From contig CAMWHX010000039.1 of assembly GCA_947174155.1 (NCBI GenBank), forward strand, positions 1 through 8,046: a DNA stretch of 8,046 nucleotides, written 5' to 3'. The position numbers and the translations under genes were made by a program. Shown here one piece after another: positions 1 through 5,844 of this stretch; position 1 is the first letter of the stretch; each line of letters opens with the position of its first letter. This DNA comes from an uncultured Porphyromonadaceae bacterium (GTDB taxonomy: Bacteria; Bacteroidota; Bacteroidia; Bacteroidales; Muribaculaceae). The notes under the pieces were generated by a model. That model made no database searches. It saw nothing but the letters and a program-made list of their open reading frames with translations, and had not been told where the DNA came from.

Positions 1-786
1 GATCGCTACGACCATAAGATGGAGCTCTACACAGCCGCCAAATTCCGCATCCTGCGCAATCAGACCAGCGATGACTGCTTCATCTACTGGCTCGAAGACC
101 CCATCGTGTCGGCGCAGGTGCGTGCGCTGCAGACCGAAGCCCGCGCTCTCCCCTTCTCTCACCATGAGCACGAGGGAGCCGTAGCCTACGAGCAGGATGG
201 CATCGTCCGCTTCTGCATCCCCGAAGGGGAGTGGGATATCCCTCGCGACCGCCTGGCTCTGAAGGGTCTGCATAACCTCTACAACTCGATGGCAGCCGGC
301 CTGTCAGCCTCCGTGCTCAGCGTCAAGGATGACACAATCCGCACCGCCCTCTCCAACTTCGAGGCTGTCGAGCATCGTCTCGAATATGTGGCCACAGTCG
401 ACGGAGTGCGCTATATCAACGACTCCAAGGCCACCAACGTCAACTCCACATGGTATGCCCTGGAAAGCATGACGACACCCACAATCCTAATCCTCGGTGG
501 TAAGGACAAGGGTAATGACTACTCCGAGATCGAGCCCCTCGTCCGCGAGAAGGTAAAGGCTATCGTCTGCATGGGTGTGGACAACACCAAACTCCTCGAT
601 TTCTTCACCGGCAAGGTCCCCGTCATCCGTGATACCCATTCACTCGACGAGGCTGTCAAGGCCTGCCGCGAACTGGGTGAGGAGGGTGACACGGTGCTCC
701 TCTCCCCCTGCTGCGCGAGCTTCGACCTCTTCACCAGCTACGAGAACCGCGGTGATCTCTTCAAGCAGGCCGTCCGCGCTCTCTGA
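1..786 (+). CDS. murD: UDP-N-acetylmuramoyl-L-alanine--D-glutamate ligase, 3' part
   Basis: MurD is the cytoplasmic ATP-dependent Mur ligase that adds D-glutamate to UDP-MurNAc-L-Ala in peptidoglycan precursor synthesis. The gene enters from the left edge; 261 codons are present before the TGA at 784-786, and the in-frame ATG at 19 is internal, because the six codons before it (DRYDHK) continue the family's HLDRYD-like segment. Numbering from the first codon here, the end of the central ATPase domain includes LKGLHNLYNSMA (88-99, the family's HN-x-N-x-x-A motif). The C-terminal ligase domain shows NDSKATN (140-146), GGKDKGNDY (166-174) and LLSPCCASFDLF (233-244), followed by ENRG (248-251). 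The Walker A motif lies outside the window. Bacteroidota MurD is normally around 440-450 residues, so roughly 40% is missing. The gene heads the visible cluster, 45 bases before ftsW. Identification is secure; only the upstream extent is unseen. Confidence 0.96.
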   Translation, partial: DRYDHKMELYTAAKFRILRNQTSDDCFIYWLEDPIVSAQVRALQTEARALPFSHHEHEGAVAYEQDGIVRFCIPEGEWDIPRDRLALKGLHNLYNSMAAGLSASVLSVKDDTIRTALSNFEAVEHRLEYVATVDGVRYINDSKATNVNSTWYALESMTTPTILILGGKDKGNDYSEIEPLVREKVKAIVCMGVDNTKLLDFFTGKVPVIRDTHSLDEAVKACRELGEEGDTVLLSPCCASFDLFTSYENRGDLFKQAVRAL

Positions 787-831
787 CCTCACCCCTCTTA
801 CTTCACCACTACCGACCTCTCAATCCCGATA

Positions 832-2289
832 ATGAACAACGACCCGACATCCACCACCTCACGCCGCAGGACCACCGCGCGCCCCACGGCCTCACCCCAC
901 GACTCCGGCGAGCGTATCATCATACGTGAGACCGTAGCCGGCGCTCCGGCCGTGGCCGCCCCCCGCACCCGCCGCTCACCACGCTCCAAGACTGCGGAGC
1001 AACCTGAGACACGTGCGAAATGGCGCCCGAAAGCCGATCCCTATATCTGGGGTATCTACTGGTTTCTAATCGTCATCTCCATCATAGAGCTTTTCAGCGC
1101 TTCGAGCACCGAGATCACCGGCTCCAACGTCTACGCCCCCCTCATCCGCCACGGCATATTCCTGGTGATGGGGCTGGCATTGGTATTTTGGATCCAAAAA
1201 CTGCACTACGCCTATATCAGCCGTTTCGCGGTCCCTCTCGCCGTGCTCTCCCTGGCCCTGGTCCTGATGACCTATGTCGTGGGTATCAATATCAACGGCG
1301 CCCAGCGCGCCATCCGCATAGCCGGATTCACCATACAGCCTCCGGAGATCGTCAAGTTGACTGTCATCATCTGGCTCGCTACCGTCCTGGGACGCAATCA
1401 GCAACCGGGAGGCGTTTCCAATAAGGGAGTCATATATGCCGCCCTTATTGTTGTGGCATTTGGCGCCGTGCTTATCAAGAACGGTCTGACCAACACTATC
1501 CTGCTGATGGGCGTGAGTCTCAGCATGCTCCTCATCGGCGGTGTGCAGTGGCGCAAACTCGGTATAGTGATAGTGATCTATGGTGTCTGCGCCGGTGGCT
1601 TCTATCTCTTCAACAAGATGAGCAACGCCTCGGATGAGTTTGACGAAGTGGCCTCTACCACTCAGGTCACTACCTCCGCCGGAAAACCTGAGGTAGACCG
1701 TGGGGGCACCTGGGCAGGACGCATCAAGCGTCATATCTCGGGTGTCTCGCCTGACGATGAGATCAACGACATGAACCGCCAGGTGATGATGTCCAACTTC
1801 GCCCAGGCCAACGGCGGCCTGCTCGGCTGCGGTCCCGGCAACTCCCGCGAGAGCGCCCGACTGCCGCTGGCCTTCTCCGACTACATCTACAGCATTATAA
1901 TCGAGGATACCGGCTTCATCGGAGGATGCGCCCTGATGGTGCTCTATCTATTCCTCCTGGCCCGCGCCGGGCGCATAGCCTACAAGTGCTCGCGTGCCTT
2001 CCCGGCCTTCCTCATCCTGGGGTGTGCGGTGCTTATCGTCTTCCAGGCTCTCGTCCACATGGCCATCGTCACCGGAGTCTTCCCCGTATCGGGTCAACCT
2101 CTACCCTTCATCTCGAAGGGTGGCACATCGATTCTGGTGATGTCTTGCGCTATCGGCATCATGCTCTCGGTGAGCCGCTACGCTGTGACCTCCAAAAAGG
2201 ATAAGATCAAAAACCGCAACGAACAGTTGCAACTGGCCGACGACCTCCAGGCCGCCAATCTCGCCAGCAATGCTCACGATTCACATTGA
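832..2289 (+). CDS. ftsW: septal peptidoglycan polymerase FtsW (SEDS family) with basic N-terminal extension
   Basis: FtsW is the membrane-embedded SEDS glycosyltransferase that polymerises lipid II at the division site with its partner class B PBP. The 485-residue product has a hydrophilic N-terminus (1-70) and then about ten hydrophobic segments, the first near 71-90. SEDS signatures are NGAQRAIRIAGFTIQPPE (154-171, the usual FQPSE being IQPPE), GCGPGNS (332-338), LAFSDYIYSIIIED (346-359) and PVSGQPLPFISKGGTS (418-433). Asp350 probably corresponds to the conserved essential Asp of the fourth extracellular loop. The PDLGT-like segment is replaced by NGLTNT (217-222). The tail after 452 is polar and cytoplasmic. 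RodA is the main alternative, but the cluster position between murD and murG favours FtsW. The ATG at 832 is the only Met before residue 113; an in-frame GTG at 952 would remove 40 residues of the extension. No Shine-Dalgarno sequence is visible. Residues 1-65 are rich in Arg, Thr, Ser, Pro and Ala, unlike the usual short FtsW N-terminus. Confidence 0.95.
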   Translation: MNNDPTSTTSRRRTTARPTASPHDSGERIIIRETVAGAPAVAAPRTRRSPRSKTAEQPETRAKWRPKADPYIWGIYWFLIVISIIELFSASSTEITGSNVYAPLIRHGIFLVMGLALVFWIQKLHYAYISRFAVPLAVLSLALVLMTYVVGININGAQRAIRIAGFTIQPPEIVKLTVIIWLATVLGRNQQPGGVSNKGVIYAALIVVAFGAVLIKNGLTNTILLMGVSLSMLLIGGVQWRKLGIVIVIYGVCAGGFYLFNKMSNASDEFDEVASTTQVTTSAGKPEVDRGGTWAGRIKRHISGVSPDDEINDMNRQVMMSNFAQANGGLLGCGPGNSRESARLPLAFSDYIYSIIIEDTGFIGGCALMVLYLFLLARAGRIAYKCSRAFPAFLILGCAVLIVFQALVHMAIVTGVFPVSGQPLPFISKGGTSILVMSCAIGIMLSVSRYAVTSKKDKIKNRNEQLQLADDLQAANLASNAHDSH

Positions 2290-2300
2290 GATTCCAAGAC

Positions 2301-3410
2301 ATGGCTGAAATATCTGACCGTAAGAAATATCGTATACTCATCAGCGGCGGGGGCACCGGGGGACACATCTTCCCCGCCCTCTCGATAGCGGGAGCCCTGC
2401 GCCGGCGCCTGAATGTAGAGATCCTCTTCGTCGGTGCCGACAACCGCATGGAGATGGAGCGCGTCCCCGCCGCGGGCTACAAGATCATAGGGCTACCTGT
2501 AGCCGGCTTCGACCGCCGCCGTCTCTGGCGCAATATCGGGGTGCTGCTCAAACTCCGCAAATCCATGACTATGGCCCGCGACATCGTGCGCGACTTCAAG
2601 CCCGACATAGCCATCGGCGTCGGAGGATACTGCTCCGGTCCCACCCTGAAAGCGGCCCAGAAAGCCGGTGTGCCGACCTTGATTCAGGAGCAGAACTCCT
2701 ATGCCGGTGTCACCAATAAGCTCCTCGGCTCGAAGGCCTCGCGCATATGCGTAGCCTACGACGGAATGGAGCGCTTCTTCCCCTCTGACCGCATCGTCAA
2801 GACGGGAAACCCCGTCCGAAAGGACCTGACCGCTCCCCGATCGGTCAAGGAGGCTCGCGAGAGCTTCGGTCTGGATCCGCGCAAGGATACGGTGCTTGTG
2901 ATCGGTGGCTCATTAGGCGCCCTCACCCTCAACGAGAGTCTGGAACGTAATGTGGTTACCCTCGCCAACCGCGGCATCCAGGTCATCTGGCAGACAGGAA
3001 AGAACTTCGGCGACCGTGCCCTTAAAGCCGCCAAGGGGCTGAAAGGGGTTGTGGTCACACCCTTCATATCCGATATGGCCGCTGCCTATGCCGCCGCCTC
3101 CCTCGTGGTGTCGCGTGCCGGCGCCGGCTCCATCAGCGAGCTGGAACTACTGGGTAAGCCCGCAGTGCTCGTCCCCAGTCCCAACGTAGCCGAAGATCAT
3201 CAGACCAAGAACGCCCTCGCTCTCTCCGAGCGTGGCGCCGCCGTCCTGATACCTGATGCCGAAGCTCGCGAGACCCTCATCCCGACTGTGGAAAGACTTA
3301 TCTCCTCCCCTGCGGAATTGCAGAATATGGCGCAAGCCATCCGCACCATGGCCTGCGAGGACAGCGACGAAAAGATAGTCGATGAGATCGAGCGTATCCT
3401 GAACCTATAA
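2301..3410 (+). CDS. murG: UDP-N-acetylglucosamine--N-acetylmuramyl-(pentapeptide) pyrophosphoryl-undecaprenol N-acetylglucosamine transferase
   Basis: MurG is the GT-B fold, membrane-associated cytoplasmic enzyme that transfers GlcNAc from UDP-GlcNAc to lipid I, giving lipid II, the substrate of FtsW. The ATG at 2301 gives 369 residues, close to the family norm. The glycine-rich loop GGGTGGHIFPAL is at 16-27, GVGGYCSGP at 106-114, and IQEQNSYAGVTNK at 128-140 (family HEQN-x-x-x-G-x-x-N-K). The second nucleotide-sugar domain has GGSLGA (202-207), SRAGAGSISEL (271-281) and a UDP-GlcNAc-binding stretch ending EDHQTKNA (298-305). An in-frame TTG at 2286 overlaps the ftsW stop as TTGA and would add five residues. 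I prefer ATG 2301, since the added residues are not part of the conserved fold and the ATG leaves a short 11-base gap. Either way the two genes are tightly linked and probably translated from one mRNA. The TAA stop at 3408-3410 is followed by a spacer without G. Confidence 0.96.
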   Translation: MAEISDRKKYRILISGGGTGGHIFPALSIAGALRRRLNVEILFVGADNRMEMERVPAAGYKIIGLPVAGFDRRRLWRNIGVLLKLRKSMTMARDIVRDFKPDIAIGVGGYCSGPTLKAAQKAGVPTLIQEQNSYAGVTNKLLGSKASRICVAYDGMERFFPSDRIVKTGNPVRKDLTAPRSVKEARESFGLDPRKDTVLVIGGSLGALTLNESLERNVVTLANRGIQVIWQTGKNFGDRALKAAKGLKGVVVTPFISDMAAAYAAASLVVSRAGAGSISELELLGKPAVLVPSPNVAEDHQTKNALALSERGAAVLIPDAEARETLIPTVERLISSPAELQNMAQAIRTMACEDSDEKIVDEIERILNL

Positions 3411-3432
3411 TCCAATCACCCCCTCCCCTAAC

Positions 3433-3473
3433 CCAATAACTCCAATCTCTCCAATAATTCCAATCCCTCCAAT
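3433..3473 (+). repeat. 9-bp CCAAT tandem repeat in the murG-murC spacer
   Basis: CCAAT occurs at 3433, 3442, 3451, 3460 and 3469, exactly nine bases apart. The four full units follow CCAAT-N-N-Y-T, and they alternate so that the array is also two copies of an 18-bp unit, CCAATAAYTCCAATCYCT (3433-3450 and 3451-3468), differing at two bases. The fifth unit runs into the murC ATG at 3475. A sixth, out-of-register CCAAT lies at 3412-3416 just after the murG stop. The array is in the murC reading frame: that frame is open back to a TGA at 3400-3402 but contains no ATG, GTG or TTG before 3475. I know of no named element with this unit. It may be a small slippage-derived minisatellite in the murC leader, or low-complexity sequence kept because it is unstructured. 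Confidence 0.85.
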
Positions 3474-3474
3474 C

Positions 3475-4869
3475 ATGATTCATGATCTAAACTACTATTT
3501 CGTCGGGGCCGGAGGTATAGGCATGGCCAATCTCGTCCGCTACTATCTCAGCAAGGGGGCACACGTGGCCGGATATGACCGCACCCCCTCCCAACTCACC
3601 GACGAACTCCTCGCCGAAGGGGCGGAGCTTGTCTTCGAGGATGACGAGAACCTCATACCTGCCGATATGCTCGACCCGGAGTCGACACTGGTAGTCTACA
3701 CCCCCGCTGTCGGTGAGGATAACCGCATACTCTCCACCTTCCGCCGCCTGGGGCATAACGTCGTCAAGCGCGCCGCCCTTCTGGGGACCATAACGCGCAA
3801 TAGCGACGCCATCTGCGTGGCCGGCTCTCACGGCAAGACCACCACCAGCTCGATGATAGCCCATATACTCAGCCTTACTCCCGACGGCTGTAACGCCTTC
3901 TTGGGTGGCATACTGCGCAACACGGGTTCAAACCTGATGATCTCCAAGCGCTCAAACATCTCGGTCATCGAGGCTGACGAGTATGACAGATCCTTCCACC
4001 ATCTCTCCCCGCATATAGCCATAGTGACCTCGACAGATCCCGATCATCTTGATATCTATGGCGACGAAGAGGGGTATCTCGAAGGATTCGCACACTTCAC
4101 CTCCCTCATCCGCCCCGGCGGCCTGCTGCTGCTCCACACCGGTCTCAAACTCCATCCACGCACCGGGGAGGATGTGACCGTAGAGACATACAGCGGTACC
4201 CACGATGGAGACTGGCATGTCACCGACATACGCTATGGCCACGCCTCACTTGAATTTGACCTCGCCGGGCCTGACAATCTCCGTATCGAGGGTATACGGC
4301 TCGGTGTCCCCGTAGCCATCAACGTCGACAATGCCGTGGCGGCAGCAGCCGCCTCTCTCAGGGCCGGTGCCACACCTGAGCAGGTTCGAGAGGGACTGCG
4401 CACATTCAAGGGGGCTCGCCGCCGCTTCGAAATCTGGCTCGAAGGGAGTGAAGACGGCACCGAGCCGGCCCTCATCGACGACTACGCCCACTCTCCGGCC
4501 GAAGTCGAAGCGAGCATCGAGTCCGTGCGCCGCCTTTATCCCGGCCGCAAGATCAGCGTCATCTTCCAGCCTCACCTCTACACCCGTACCCGAGATTTCG
4601 CTCCGCAGTTCGCCCGGGCCCTCTCTTCGGCCGATGAAGTCATCATGCCCGAGATATACCCGGCCCGTGAGGCACCCATTGAAGGGGTAGACTCGCAATT
4701 GATACTCAATGATGTGAAATCGCAGAAAAAAACGTATTGTCCGCGTCAAGATTTGCTAAATCTGATAAAAAATAGTAACTTTGAGGTCTTGATGACTCTG
4801 GGAGCCGCCGACATCGATCGGCTGCTGCCTGACATCAAGCGCATACTGACACATCAAGACGCTGAGTGA
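3475..4869 (+). CDS. murC: UDP-N-acetylmuramate--L-alanine ligase
   Basis: MurC is the cytoplasmic ATP-dependent ligase that adds L-alanine to UDP-MurNAc, the first step of stem-peptide assembly. The 464-residue product has the usual family length and three-domain order. The N-terminal nucleotide-fold loop GAGGIGM is at 11-17, and the P-loop GSHGKTTTS at 117-125. The central motifs are EADEYDRSF (166-174) and STDPDHLDIYGD (186-197), followed by INVDNAVAA (282-290). The C-terminal ligase domain has FKGARRRFE (311-319), DDYAHSP (335-341), FQPHLYTRTRDF (364-375) and TLGAADID (441-448). The ATG at 3475 lies seven residues before the first conserved strand; no earlier start codon exists in the open frame. 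The start overlaps a near-perfect palindrome at 3472-3486. Codons near 4710-4790 turn AT-rich (AAA, AAT, TTT, TTG, ATA), unlike the rest of the gene, where an embedded promoter is seen. Mpl is a homologous alternative, but gene context and motifs fit MurC. Confidence 0.96.
   Translation: MIHDLNYYFVGAGGIGMANLVRYYLSKGAHVAGYDRTPSQLTDELLAEGAELVFEDDENLIPADMLDPESTLVVYTPAVGEDNRILSTFRRLGHNVVKRAALLGTITRNSDAICVAGSHGKTTTSSMIAHILSLTPDGCNAFLGGILRNTGSNLMISKRSNISVIEADEYDRSFHHLSPHIAIVTSTDPDHLDIYGDEEGYLEGFAHFTSLIRPGGLLLLHTGLKLHPRTGEDVTVETYSGTHDGDWHVTDIRYGHASLEFDLAGPDNLRIEGIRLGVPVAINVDNAVAAAAASLRAGATPEQVREGLRTFKGARRRFEIWLEGSEDGTEPALIDDYAHSPAEVEASIESVRRLYPGRKISVIFQPHLYTRTRDFAPQFARALSSADEVIMPEIYPAREAPIEGVDSQLILNDVKSQKKTYCPRQDLLNLIKNSNFEVLMTLGAADIDRLLPDIKRILTHQDAE
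4752..4783 (+). promoter_or_regulatory. Bacteroidota-type promoter inside the 3' end of murC, reading toward ftsQ
   Basis: TTTG at 4752-4755 and TAACTTTG at 4776-4783 are separated by 20 bases, matching the primary sigma factor consensus known from Bacteroides (-33 TTTG, -7 TAnnTTTG, spacer about 19-21). All fixed bases of both boxes are present. An A7 run at 4726-4732 lies about 20 bases upstream, and the spacer is rich in A and T. Transcription would be expected to start around 4787-4793, about 135-140 bases before ftsQ, within murC. I saw no comparably good match upstream of the other genes. The inference is an internal promoter for ftsQ-ftsA-ftsZ; expression data are not available here. 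Confidence 0.7.
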
Positions 4870-4883
4870 CAGTGCATTGCTGC

Positions 4884-4919
4884 GTCAGTCGCAAGTTTTT
4901 TGGAGTTGAGTAGACTGAC
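4884..4919 (+). promoter_or_regulatory. possible stem-loop in the ftsQ leader
   Basis: GTCAGTC (4884-4890) and GACTGAC (4913-4919) are perfect 7-bp inverted repeats around a 22-base loop that holds a T6 run (4896-4901). The downstream arm ends eight bases before the ATG at 4928, so a formed stem would sit in the ribosome landing zone. It is not followed by a U tract, so it is not a typical intrinsic terminator. A 7-bp stem with a 22-base loop is only marginally stable and could be chance. Confidence 0.3.
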
Positions 4920-4927
4920 ATAGAGTG

Positions 4928-5821
4928 ATGAAACCGGTCTGGAAGACAGTGATGAAGTGGGGAGTGCTGACGGCACTTCTCGCATACGTCGTGTGCATGG
5001 GTGCCTGGGCGCGCAGTCGTGCAGACGAGGTGCGCTGTCCGGGCATCATAGTCAGCACCGTCGGCTCCTCTCCCCATATGGACAGCGTGACCCGCGCCGG
5101 TGTGCTCGATGAGATGGCACGCTATCCAAAACCCATCAACGGTGTGCCCGCGACGCGCCTCGATGTCGCCGCAGTGGAGCGGTATCTCTCACGCCTCAAC
5201 AATCTCGAGGATGTGGAGTGTGCCATCACTTCCGACGGGCATCTTCTCATCGAGGTCGAGCCTATGATACCCGAAATACGTGTGTTCACCTCGACCGGCG
5301 ACAGCTATTATATCAATAAGGATGGAAAGCGCATGGACGCAAAGGTAGAGTTTTATGCAGATGTCCCGGTCGTCTATGGTGACTTCACCAAAGCTTTTCC
5401 GGCTAAATCCGTGCTACCCGTCACACGATTCATCTCCTCCGACCCGGATATGAACGCCATTGTCTCGGCAGTCGTGGCTCGGGATCCGGATAATATAATC
5501 CTTATACCGCGCATCAGCGGCCACGTCATCAACTTCGGCGATACCACACGTCTGGATCGTAAACGTGCCGCTCTGCTGACCGCCTACCGCCAGGTCATGC
5601 CCTACCGCGGATGGAACGTCTATGACACTATCTCCGTAAAGTTTCGCGATCAGATAGTGGCCACACGCCGCGACAAAACTCCTCAGCTGCACGGCAGCAT
5701 CACCACCGAGGAGATAGACCTCGAAGAGGCTACCCTACCGACGGTAGACTCCGGACGCGCCATCACCTCTCCCTCTCAACCCCCCTCTCCCGATACTTCC
5801 AACTCAACTCCACAACCCTGA
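4928..5821 (+). CDS. ftsQ: cell division protein FtsQ
   Basis: FtsQ is a bitopic inner-membrane divisome protein linking the cytoplasmic FtsZ/FtsA ring to periplasmic division proteins. Residues 1-10 are a short basic cytoplasmic tail, about 11-29 form one membrane segment (WGVLTALLAYVVCMGAW), and the rest is periplasmic. A POTRA-like region covers roughly 38-112, including LDVAAVERYLSRL (78-90) and LLIEVEPMIPEIRVF (106-120). The beta domain contains YYINKDGKRM (127-136), and the family-like end GWNVYDTISVKFRDQIV lies at 228-244. Sequence identity to well-known FtsQ is weak, as usual in Bacteroidota, so the call leans on topology, these motifs and position between murC and ftsA. GTG at 4925 directly precedes the ATG at 4928; I chose ATG, giving 297 residues. 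The last about 17 residues (SPSQPPSPDTSNSTPQP) are low-complexity and encoded by DNA nearly free of G. The internal murC promoter may drive the gene. Confidence 0.88.
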   Translation: MKPVWKTVMKWGVLTALLAYVVCMGAWARSRADEVRCPGIIVSTVGSSPHMDSVTRAGVLDEMARYPKPINGVPATRLDVAAVERYLSRLNNLEDVECAITSDGHLLIEVEPMIPEIRVFTSTGDSYYINKDGKRMDAKVEFYADVPVVYGDFTKAFPAKSVLPVTRFISSDPDMNAIVSAVVARDPDNIILIPRISGHVINFGDTTRLDRKRAALLTAYRQVMPYRGWNVYDTISVKFRDQIVATRRDKTPQLHGSITTEEIDLEEATLPTVDSGRAITSPSQPPSPDTSNSTPQP

Positions 5822-5844
5822 CCAATATACCCGGATACATCGCA

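Noticed and set aside
1066..1734. 222-codon open frame on the - strand opposite ftsW
   Set aside because: Antisense to conserved membrane segments, with no family resemblance; a shadow of GC-rich codon use.
3298..3483. - strand open frame with a repeating Asp-Trp / Tyr-Trp pattern
   Set aside because: The pattern is just the CCAAT 9-bp repeat read in reverse (ATTGG); most of the frame is antisense to the murG 3' end and no start signal supports it.
4925..4927. GTG as the ftsQ start
   Set aside because: The next codon is ATG; the choice changes only one residue and ATG is the more common start.
4896..4928. Second promoter candidate directly before ftsQ (TTTG at 4899, TAGAGTGA at 4921)
   Set aside because: The spacer is 18 bases and the second box matches TAnnTTTG only at TA and one T, so it is much weaker than the site inside murC.
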